Source of the DNA: Pseudobdellovibrionaceae bacterium
GTDB lineage: Bacteria; Bdellovibrionota; Bdellovibrionia; Bdellovibrionales; JAMPXM01
Reading direction: 5' to 3'
Length of the DNA: 6,297 bases
Assembly (NCBI GenBank): GCA_022843085.1
Contig: JALHOI010000200.1
Location: forward strand, 1-6,297
Shown here one piece after another: positions 1-5,583 of this stretch. Position 1 is the first letter of the stretch, and each line of letters opens with the position of its first letter. The position numbers were made by a program, and so were the translations under genes. Below the pieces are notes generated by a model. The model made no database searches. It worked only from the letters and a program-made list of their open reading frames with translations, and was not told the origin of the DNA.

Positions 1-1
1 A

Positions 2-352
2 AACGGTATCATGATGATTTCTCATTATCTTCACTTGATGAAGTTCGAGGGCGAGAAGTTCACCAAAGAAATGGTCGTTCGAGGTTCGCTCGAGAGACTC
101 GTGCCCGTCCTCATGACGCCACTCACAGCGGTGTTAGGACTTCTTCCACTTATTTTCGCGCAAAGCGCCCCCGGAAAAGAAATATTGCACCCGCTGGCCG
201 TGGTCATCGTCGGGGGGCTACTGAGCTCAACGCTCTTGGACATGTTCGTGACGCCAACTGTTTTTTATCATTTTGGTCGAAAGTCGGCGGAACGAAACTT
301 AAAAATGCACGCAACTGAAAATGAAAATCGACTTAAGCCCACCCATCACTAG
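2..352 (+). CDS. Heavy-metal RND efflux pump, C-terminal fragment (CzcA/CusA family)
   Basis: This is the last 116 codons of an inner-membrane RND permease that drives export of metal cations with the proton gradient, as part of a tripartite pump. The frame is open to the window edge, so the gene starts upstream; the ATG at 11 is an internal methionine, because the preceding codons (Asn-Gly-Ile) continue the family motif NGIMMISHY. Further family signatures follow: RGSLERLVPVLMTPLTAVLG, then APGKEILHPLAVVIVGG and SSTLLDMFVTPTVF, which together form the last transmembrane helices of HME-RND pumps. The cytoplasmic tail is short and ends in His-His. The metal-selecting residues lie in the missing part, so the substrate (Cu/Ag versus Co/Zn/Cd or other) cannot be read here. 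The stop codon overlaps the ribosome site of the next gene, which indicates one operon. Family assignment is firm; substrate is unknown. Confidence 0.93.
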   Translation, partial: NGIMMISHYLHLMKFEGEKFTKEMVVRGSLERLVPVLMTPLTAVLGLLPLIFAQSAPGKEILHPLAVVIVGGLLSSTLLDMFVTPTVFYHFGRKSAERNLKMHATENENRLKPTHH

Positions 353-364
353 GAGAACCCTTCG

Positions 365-775
365 ATGAGAAAATTAACACTTTTAACTGCTATCACGATT
401 GCAACCCTCGTCGGCCCCTTCAAAAGCGGCGCGCATGAGGGACATCACGAAACACCCGGCGCTTTAACCGCACCTCACGGTGGTCTCATCAAAGAAACTA
501 AGCAGCTTTACCTCGAACTCGTGACAGAAAAATCAGGTGTAAAAATCTATCCGTTCGATCGCGCCATGAAGCCGGTCGCACCAAAAGACGTCAAACTTGA
601 CGCAAAAATGCAGGTGCCTCGCAGAAAGAAACAAGAAGACGTCAAATTCGAAATGAAAGACGATCACTTCGTCGCGAACGTCGACGCCCAGGGAGCTCAT
701 CGCTACGATCTCAACCTTTCTGTCACACACAATTCAAAAGCTGAAAAAGTTAAGTTTTCGGTCGAGCCGCTATAG
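365..775 (+). CDS. Small secreted His-rich protein of a metal-efflux operon
   Basis: This is a 136-residue protein with a signal peptide at about residues 1-23 (MRKL, then a hydrophobic stretch, cleavage probably after SGA), so it should be periplasmic. The mature N-terminus is HEGHHETPG (24-32), a likely metal-binding cluster, followed by APHGG (36-40). The rest (about 45-136) looks like a single beta-sandwich: ELVTEKSGVKIYPFDRAMKPV and later alternating strands, with no catalytic motif. The HGG...ElV...gvkiYpfD...kPv pattern resembles, by recollection, the N-terminal metal-binding region seen in some CzcB/CusB-type adaptors; that likeness is inference. AGGAG at 351-355 is a good ribosome site 9 bases before the ATG. 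It sits between pump and channel genes, so a role in periplasmic metal capture or delivery is plausible. I know no gene symbol for it. Confidence 0.8.
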   Translation: MRKLTLLTAITIATLVGPFKSGAHEGHHETPGALTAPHGGLIKETKQLYLELVTEKSGVKIYPFDRAMKPVAPKDVKLDAKMQVPRRKKQEDVKFEMKDDHFVANVDAQGAHRYDLNLSVTHNSKAEKVKFSVEPL

Positions 776-784
776 GAGCGTCGC

Positions 785-2071
785 GTGAGATTAAAATTGG
801 TCGATTCGCATTTGATTCTAGCGCTCTGCGCGCTTTTCACTTCTCAGTACGTCTTCGCGGATCATCCTGGTGAAGGGTCTTTATCTTTGGCGCCGTTGAT
901 CGCAGAGGCTGAGTCTCAAAACCTCGAGTTACAACAAGCCGAAGCGAGTCTCAGAAGCACACGGTCTCGCGCGCGGGCGGCGCTCGGTCGCTACTTGCCT
1001 TCGCTTTCTCTTGAAGGTGGCCCCCTACTCACGAGATTCGCTAATGAAGCAACAAGCGGCACTGCTTACTACGGAAAAATCGACTGGAACTTGTACCGCG
1101 GTGGTGCTGACCGCTACAGCTTTGACAGTTTCAAGATTCGCGAATCGCTCGAGGAAAGAAAATACGCTTCAGTAAAGGCTAAGGTCGGACGTGACGTCGG
1201 GCGAATTTATTACGAGCTTCTCTTTCTACTTGAAAGCAAAGCTCTTAAAGAAAAAGCAATCGAGCTTAATCAAGAACAGCTTGCGCTCGCGAAACGAAAA
1301 AAGACGTCAGGTTTTATCTCGGGTGCTGACGTCATCGAGTTTGAGCTTCGCGAGACCACTTTAAACTCTGATCTTCAGATGTTGAACCAACAGCTGATCG
1401 AACAATCGCGACAGCTGTCTGTTGTTCTTGGCCGAAAAGACTCGAATTCGGTTATCACCGTTAAGGGTCACCTCAAAAAAGTCAGACCCGTCATAGCAAA
1501 AGAAAATTTCATGCGGCAACTTGACGAACGAAGTCTTGAGATCGCGACAGCGAAGTCCGAAATCGAACTTACCAAAAACGAGCGAGCGTCGATTCAATCT
1601 CGCTACCTACCATCGCTCGACCTGGAAGCTCGCTACGGCAAAATTGCAGTCGACGAGCGAGTCTTGCCGGGAACCAACAACTACGCGGTTTTTCTGAAAC
1701 TATCTGTGCCGATATTTTCAGGGCTCGAGACTCTCAACGAATCACGAGCCATAAGTTCTTCGCTGGCTGCCAGAAACGCGGCGGCCGCTCAGGCGGTGCT
1801 CGCTGCTCGGGCCAATGCTGAAAATCTGTTCTCACTTCTAAAGACAATCTCTGATCGAATCAGCCTCGAGGAAAAAACTCTTCCAAAGTCAGAAGTCTAC
1901 TATCGCACGACACTCGACGAATATCGGCGGGGGGTCAAAAACTCTCCCGATATGGTCGGCGCTTCAGAACGGCTGCTCGACGCACGTATTCGAAACTTAG
2001 AATTTCGCCGTGACTTCTTTCTCGCCGAACTGAAACTCTACGACCTGATCAGCGATGCACCGATACCCTAG
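785..2071 (+). CDS. TolC/CzcC-type outer-membrane efflux channel
   Basis: This 428-residue protein is the outer-membrane channel of a tripartite efflux pump. A signal peptide covers about residues 1-25 (hydrophobic core LILALCALF, cleavage near VFA-DH). The mature protein shows the two-fold OEP repeat: long helices rich in Glu, Gln, Ala, Arg and Leu (SLAPLIAEAESQNLELQQAE), a YLPSLSLEGG strand in the first half and the matching RYLPSLDLEARYG strand in the second. LKLSVPIFSGLETLNESRA corresponds to the family pattern (L)xxPLFxG. The length is typical of CzcC-like proteins. The start is GTG at 785, chosen because AGGAG at 774-778 lies 6 bases upstream, the signal peptide follows directly, and the gene begins 9 bases after the preceding stop. 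The order pump-small protein-channel differs from the common C-B-A order. The adaptor gene is presumably upstream of the window. Confidence 0.92.
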   Translation: MRLKLVDSHLILALCALFTSQYVFADHPGEGSLSLAPLIAEAESQNLELQQAEASLRSTRSRARAALGRYLPSLSLEGGPLLTRFANEATSGTAYYGKIDWNLYRGGADRYSFDSFKIRESLEERKYASVKAKVGRDVGRIYYELLFLLESKALKEKAIELNQEQLALAKRKKTSGFISGADVIEFELRETTLNSDLQMLNQQLIEQSRQLSVVLGRKDSNSVITVKGHLKKVRPVIAKENFMRQLDERSLEIATAKSEIELTKNERASIQSRYLPSLDLEARYGKIAVDERVLPGTNNYAVFLKLSVPIFSGLETLNESRAISSSLAARNAAAAQAVLAARANAENLFSLLKTISDRISLEEKTLPKSEVYYRTTLDEYRRGVKNSPDMVGASERLLDARIRNLEFRRDFFLAELKLYDLISDAPIP

Positions 2072-2073
2072 AT

Positions 2074-3141
2074 TTATTTCTGACGTGGTTTCTCGAGACC
2101 GTGCTCAGGTGCCTTGTATTTTCCTGAACGAATCAGCTCGACCTGTGCGACTAAAACTTGTGCCGCCTCGCGGACTTCGTTTTGAAACTTTGTGTCTCGG
2201 TCAAGATCATCGTGGCTTGTCGCATAAGGCTCGTAATACCCGACGTAACGATTTAATTGTCCGAGAGGACCAGAATCAATGAGTCCCAAGTCGTGCAACC
2301 AGTCGACAAGGCTTCGACGAAGAGTTTCGTCGCCCGCGGCGTCTCCATGAACCACAACTGAAAACGCGCGACCCGCAAGATGTTTTGGGTAGTGCCAGCC
2401 CTTAAGCTCTATGGCTTTTGCCAATTTCGGATCTTTCATTCCGGTCGTGGTGGGGTCTGGATTTCCGCCGTCGGCACAGACGAGCCGATCAATCATCAGC
2501 TTCAAAGTCGACGGAGCTTGATACCAATGCACAGGAGTTACAATCATGACGCCGTGGGCGCGGACCCACATCTCGTAGATTTCAGCCATCCAATCTTGGG
2601 TCTGCCCAAGGGCATGATTCGGATAGCAGGAACACGGCCAGTGACAGAGCGGCATGGCTGTCGACACACAGGCCTTACATGGAAAAATATTTTTTCCGTA
2701 TTCAGACGTCAGCCGGCTGAGGTCAAGAAACTCGGTTTCAAACCCAGACGCTTTAATCTTCTTTTCTGCGACCTTAGCCAAACGAAAGGTTTTCGACATT
2801 TCGCCCGGGCACGTCTGATCATTTCGAGGCGAAGCGCAAATAATCAAAAAGCGAGACTTGGTCGCACTTCTTTTTCGTTTAGCTTCGGCAGCTTTCAACT
2901 TTTTACGAGTCTCAAGCCACTCTGCCGGAAGCTCGAACTTCGGCTTCTTAAAGGCTGGACCCGCACTTTTTTTAAAGGGCGATTTGTGATATTCGATGTA
3001 ATTCGTCCAAGCCACATTCACAACTTGAGTCAGCGCGTGGTCGACATCAGAAAACCCAGGGTCACAGAATTTTTCGAGGTATCGTTTCTTAAACTCTGCT
3101 TCCGACAGCGTAACGTTGAGCTGGCCTTTTCGAATCTTCAT
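2074..3141 (-). CDS. NADPH-dependent FMN reductase-like flavoprotein with Cys cluster
   Basis: This 355-residue cytoplasmic protein has a flavodoxin-like core. Residues about 1-95 form a charged helical extension without a known fold; the core runs from about 96 to 340. ICASPRNDQTCPGEMSKT (101-118) is the FMN-phosphate loop (G/A-S-P-R-x-x-x-T type). VTPVHWYQAPSTLKLMIDRL (201-220) is the second flavin-binding loop (TPvxw...p..lK...DR) of NADPH-FMN reductases. VVVHGDAAGDETLR (262-275) fits the third strand and loop. Between these lies CKACVSTAMPLCHWPCSC (155-172), with Cys at 155, 158, 166, 170 and 172. The long N-terminal extension and Cys cluster match, from memory, a subfamily of flavodoxin-family proteins in proteobacteria, so I read it as full length. 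An in-frame TGA lies just before the ATG and fixes the earliest start; the ribosome site is weak. The substrate is unknown. It is divergent from the Crp/Fnr gene. Confidence 0.85.
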   Translation of the reverse strand: MKIRKGQLNVTLSEAEFKKRYLEKFCDPGFSDVDHALTQVVNVAWTNYIEYHKSPFKKSAGPAFKKPKFELPAEWLETRKKLKAAEAKRKRSATKSRFLIICASPRNDQTCPGEMSKTFRLAKVAEKKIKASGFETEFLDLSRLTSEYGKNIFPCKACVSTAMPLCHWPCSCYPNHALGQTQDWMAEIYEMWVRAHGVMIVTPVHWYQAPSTLKLMIDRLVCADGGNPDPTTTGMKDPKLAKAIELKGWHYPKHLAGRAFSVVVHGDAAGDETLRRSLVDWLHDLGLIDSGPLGQLNRYVGYYEPYATSHDDLDRDTKFQNEVREAAQVLVAQVELIRSGKYKAPEHGLEKPRQK

Positions 3142-3306
3142 TCAGGCACCGCACCACGGGCGTGAGGCCGCTGCAACGAAATACTTAAGCCCTGGCGGTA
3201 CCATCGCGGCAAGAGACCGTCAGACCCCAAAAATTTTGTGTCAAATCTGGCTGCAATTTACACCCCACGGGTACACATTAAGAAAACCTTCAAATAGACT
3301 CGTGAC
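3142..3306. promoter_or_regulatory. Divergent promoter region between flavoprotein and Crp/Fnr genes
   Basis: These 165 bases must carry promoters for both flanking genes. Seen directly: an imperfect inverted repeat GTGTcAAAT (3238-3246) and ATTTACAC (3256-3263), with one unpaired base; on the minus strand a perfect TTGACA hexamer (3244-3239) overlaps the left arm, but no good -10 follows at 16-18 bases. For the plus strand, TACACA (3272-3277) and TAGACT (3295-3300) are each 4/6 matches to -35 and -10 with 17-base spacing. These are eye-found candidates only. No ribosome site is evident before the Crp/Fnr ATG. Confidence 0.4.
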
Positions 3307-3957
3307 ATGAATTTGCAACTGATCTGGGCCGATTTGCCCATTGAAATTCGACTTGAGTTCGAGTCACATGCGAAGTCGATCAGTCTCAAACGGGGCGACC
3401 GTGTTTATCATCAAGGCGATCTTCCTCGCGGTCTCTATTTCGTCCTAGAAGGATTGGTCGGCCTGATGTTGATTGGGCAGACCAGCGGCAAGGAGCACCT
3501 ACTTCGATTTTTTAAGCAGGGGCAATTCTTCGGCCACCGGGCCTTATTTTCAAACGAGGGGTACCACGGGACGTCGATCGCCATAGAACCGACGGTCTTA
3601 AAATTGGTGCCGAAAGAAGTTATTTTAGCGGCAATCGAAAAGGAGCCAATACTTCTTCGAAACGTAGTTGAAGTTCTTTCGAAAGAGCTTCGACGCAGTG
3701 AAACTCATCAGGTTATGATTCTCGAGAATCAGATCTTAGTGCGAACCGCCCGAGCCGTGGTTTATCTTAAAGACCTTCATCCTGACCACAACTGGACTCG
3801 TCAGGAAATTGCAAATTTTTGTGCGAGTACCGTTTCGACCATAATCAAGTCGCTCGCAGAACTTGAGGAATTGAACCTCATAAAACAAGATGGCCGGTCA
3901 ATCGTTGTCTTGGATAGGGACGGCCTGATTGCCCTTCAAGATCGCGAGAATTCGTAA
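3307..3957 (+). CDS. Crp/Fnr-family transcriptional regulator
   Basis: This 216-residue DNA-binding regulator has the full two-domain Crp/Fnr architecture. The N-terminal cyclic-nucleotide-binding-like beta-barrel covers about 18-105, with family patterns LKRGDRVYHQGDLPRGLYFV (28-47), EGLVGLMLIG and a GQFFGHRALF block (72-81). The long dimerisation helix is about 106-140, and the winged helix-turn-helix about 145-205, with TRQEIANFCASTVSTIIKSL (164-183). No N-terminal Cys cluster of the FNR [4Fe-4S] type is present; the only cysteine is Cys172, at the start of the recognition helix. The usual Glu and Arg of that helix (E209 and R213 in E. coli FNR) appear replaced by Ser174 and Thr178, which suggests a non-standard operator. 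The effector is unknown. The ATG at 3307 is the first possible start, since a TAG lies in frame at 3295. It is same-strand and 106 bases upstream of the persulfide dioxygenase gene, its likely target. Confidence 0.9.
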   Translation: MNLQLIWADLPIEIRLEFESHAKSISLKRGDRVYHQGDLPRGLYFVLEGLVGLMLIGQTSGKEHLLRFFKQGQFFGHRALFSNEGYHGTSIAIEPTVLKLVPKEVILAAIEKEPILLRNVVEVLSKELRRSETHQVMILENQILVRTARAVVYLKDLHPDHNWTRQEIANFCASTVSTIIKSLAELEELNLIKQDGRSIVVLDRDGLIALQDRENS

Positions 3958-3971
3958 TTTTCAATTCAATT

Positions 3972-3985
3972 ATGTGCCAGCACAT
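3972..3985. promoter_or_regulatory. Inverted repeat, candidate operator for the dioxygenase operon
   Basis: The sequence ATGTGC-CA-GCACAT is a perfect inverted repeat with 6-base arms and a 2-base centre. The string TGTGCCA of its left part recurs 30 bases downstream (4003-4009). The centre (3978.5) lies 29.5 bases before the first base of a candidate -10 element at 4008, the spacing of class II Crp/Fnr activator sites. It does not match the TTGAT-N4-ATCAA or TGTGA-N6-TCACA consensus. A chance palindrome of this size in a 106-base gap is not very rare, so confidence is moderate to low. Confidence 0.4.
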
Positions 3986-4004
3986 CATGAAATCGTTGAA
4001 CTTG

Positions 4005-4013
4005 TGCCATACT
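4005..4013 (+). promoter_or_regulatory. Candidate extended -10 element of the sulfur operon
   Basis: TGC-CATACT fits an extended -10 (TGN followed by a 4/6 match to TATAAT). It would start transcription near base 4020, giving a leader of about 44 bases before the ATG at 4064. No good -35 hexamer is present at 17 bases upstream (TCATGA), which is what one expects for an activator-dependent promoter. It was found by eye and is tentative. Confidence 0.3.
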
Positions 4014-4063
4014 TGGTTCATCACCCGACTTCACAACAGTCGGCAGCTCTAGGGAGAGTCCAC

Positions 4064-5131
4064 ATGCGGGAAGATGTTATAGTTTACCAACTTTTCGAAT
4101 CTGAGTCATCAACTTACACTTACATCGTCGCAGACAAAGACTCGAAGGAAGCTGCGATTATTGACCCCGTTTTAGAGACAGTCGATCGAGACCTAAAGCT
4201 TATTGAAGAACTGGGTCTCAAGCTCGTGTATGTACTCGACACTCATATCCACGCCGATCACATTACCGGTGCCGGCGAAATTCGAAAACGAACCAAAGCC
4301 CAAACGTGCGTGAGTCTCGAGGCCGCCGTCAATTGCGTCGATATTCCTCTAAAGGATGGTCAAGAACTTCGTCTAGGTGCAAAGAAAATCACGGTCATCG
4401 CTACACCGGGACACACAAACACCTGCCTCACGTACGCGTTTGAAGGCATGATTTTTACCGGCGACGCGCTGCTGATTCGCGGCTGTGGCCGCACCGATTT
4501 CCAACAAGGCTCTTCGGAAAAATTGTTCGATAGTGTTCACGAAAAGCTTTTTAAACTTCCGGCAGAGACAATCGTCTTTCCCGGTCACGACTATCGAGGT
4601 CATACGTCGTCAACAATTGCGCTTGAAAAACGGTTCAATCCACGTCTTGGCGAATCGAAGACTAAAGAAGACTTTAAGAAAATCATGGCCGAACTCAAGC
4701 TCGCCAATCCAAAAAAGATTCACGAAGCCGTTCCCGCCAATCTCGCTTGCGGCAAACCAAAAGACTCGCGCTCAATTCAACCCCAGAATGTCGACGGTAT
4801 ACCCGAAGTAACCTGCGAAGACGTGCTGGCTCATGCACACCACATTGAATCTAAAAAAATTCGATTGATCGATGTTCGGCGTCTTGACGAATTCGACGGA
4901 GAGTACGGTCATATAAAAGGTGCCGAGCTCTTTACTCTCGGCCCGGACCTCACAAATCTTCTAGCGAACGGCAACAAAAGCGAAGAGATTGTCTTTGTTT
5001 GCCGAAGTGGCGGTCGTTCCGGTTCCGCTACAGCAGAAAGTATTAAGCTTGGCTACAAATACACAATGAACATGGCCGGAGGAATGATCCGGTGGACCGA
5101 GCTGCAACAACCAGTTCAAAACAGAAAATGA
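4064..5131 (+). CDS. Persulfide dioxygenase-rhodanese fusion (ETHE1/Blh-like)
   Basis: This 355-residue cytoplasmic enzyme is predicted to oxidise glutathione persulfide to sulfite with O2 at a mononuclear iron, with an attached sulfurtransferase. The metallo-beta-lactamase-fold domain spans about 1-230: HIHADH (61-66), TPGHT with His117, FTGDALLIRGCGRTDFQQG (131-149) with Asp134, and FPGHDY with His175. Iron ligands by homology to ETHE1 are His61, His117 and Asp134. The RGCGRTDFQQG and VPANLACG segments are characteristic of persulfide dioxygenases rather than glyoxalase II. The rhodanese domain (about 245-350) has LIDVRRLDEF and the active loop CRSGGRSG with catalytic Cys313. The frame is open back to an ATG at 3929, inside the regulator gene, but the start at 4064 is chosen because AGGGAGAG (4051-4058) precedes it and the family alignment begins there (DVIVYQLFE). 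The fusion order resembles the known PDO-rhodanese fusion (PRF) type. It is the first gene of the sulfur operon. Confidence 0.92.
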   Translation: MREDVIVYQLFESESSTYTYIVADKDSKEAAIIDPVLETVDRDLKLIEELGLKLVYVLDTHIHADHITGAGEIRKRTKAQTCVSLEAAVNCVDIPLKDGQELRLGAKKITVIATPGHTNTCLTYAFEGMIFTGDALLIRGCGRTDFQQGSSEKLFDSVHEKLFKLPAETIVFPGHDYRGHTSSTIALEKRFNPRLGESKTKEDFKKIMAELKLANPKKIHEAVPANLACGKPKDSRSIQPQNVDGIPEVTCEDVLAHAHHIESKKIRLIDVRRLDEFDGEYGHIKGAELFTLGPDLTNLLANGNKSEEIVFVCRSGGRSGSATAESIKLGYKYTMNMAGGMIRWTELQQPVQNRK

Positions 5132-5157
5132 CTTAAGCTCGAAGGAGATCAGATTTT

Positions 5158-5583
5158 ATGCAGCACGAATGGATCAGCGCACTTCTCGGCGGCGTCATCA
5201 TCGGGATCGCCGTTTCCCTCATGCTTTTTTTAAACGGCCGCGTCACAGGCATTAGTGGAATCATCAACGGCGCAATTGCTCCCGCAAAAGGCGACACAAG
5301 TTGGCGAGTACTGTTCGTTGTCGGACTTTTGTTAGGAGGCCTAACGCTAAAGGCACTAAGTCCGGCGGTGTTTTCGTCCGGCCTCAAGACCGAAACATGG
5401 ACCACCGTCGTTGCAGGTTTACTCGTCGGATTTGGAACGATACTCGGAAGCGGCTGTACAAGTGGCCACGGAGTTTGCGGTATAAGCCGTATGTCACCTC
5501 GTTCTGTCGTTGCAACAGTCGTATTTATCGCCGCCGGCGTAATAGCCGTCGCAATCTTTAAAAAACTCGGACTCAGCCTATGA
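5158..5583 (+). CDS. YeeE/YedE-family membrane protein, first half of a pair
   Basis: This 141-residue inner-membrane protein has about four hydrophobic segments (near 5-25, 51-70, 83-99 and 117-134). It carries the family signatures NGRVTGISGI (27-36) and GFGTILGSGCTSGHGVCGIS (91-110), with Cys100 and Cys107. This GCTSGHGxCG element is typical of the YeeE/YedE (DUF395, Sulf_transp) family, in which the E. coli and Spirochaeta YeeE/TsuA proteins take up thiosulfate through conserved cysteines. At about 140 residues it is a half-length member, and such proteins are usually encoded beside a second short partner, as here. The ATG is preceded by AAGGAG (5142-5147). It begins 26 bases after the dioxygenase stop, and its own stop overlaps the next start. 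The substrate is inferred to be thiosulfate, persulfide or another reduced sulfur species. Confidence 0.9.
   Translation: MQHEWISALLGGVIIGIAVSLMLFLNGRVTGISGIINGAIAPAKGDTSWRVLFVVGLLLGGLTLKALSPAVFSSGLKTETWTTVVAGLLVGFGTILGSGCTSGHGVCGISRMSPRSVVATVVFIAAGVIAVAIFKKLGLSL

Noticed and set aside
586..650. Repeated AAGACGTCAAA strings in the small His-rich protein gene
   Set aside because: They encode short KDVKL and EDVKF segments, and GACGTC is frequent throughout the window (also near 1193, 1313 and 1328), so this looks like codon bias rather than a repeat element.
2087..2100. GGTTTCTCGAGACC as a hairpin terminator between the convergent genes
   Set aside because: The pairing is nearly continuous with no loop, contains a G-T wobble, and is not followed by a T run; it also lies within the flavoprotein coding region.
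2055..2282. Plus-strand open frame overlapping the channel gene end and the flavoprotein gene end
   Set aside because: It begins inside the channel coding region and has no motif or ribosome site; it is a shadow of the flanking genes.
2380..3165. Long plus-strand open frame (261 codons) opposite the flavoprotein gene
   Set aside because: It is antisense to a gene with clear flavodoxin-family motifs, its product is rich in Arg, Phe and Ser without any recognisable domain, and no ribosome site precedes it.
4064..4750. Assignment of the metallo-beta-lactamase domain as glyoxalase II or a beta-lactamase
   Set aside because: The RGCGRTDFQQG and VPANLACG segments and the ETHE1-like ligand spacing indicate a persulfide dioxygenase, and the fused rhodanese domain supports this.
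4485..4811. Second plus-strand frame inside the dioxygenase gene
   Set aside because: It lies wholly within a gene with well-conserved iron-binding motifs, and its Lys/Arg-rich product has no recognisable features.
5301..5561. Arg-rich plus-strand frame inside the first YeeE-like gene, and a similar one at 5693-5920 in the second
   Set aside because: Both are out-of-frame readings of membrane-protein genes, which typically yield such Arg-rich shadows.
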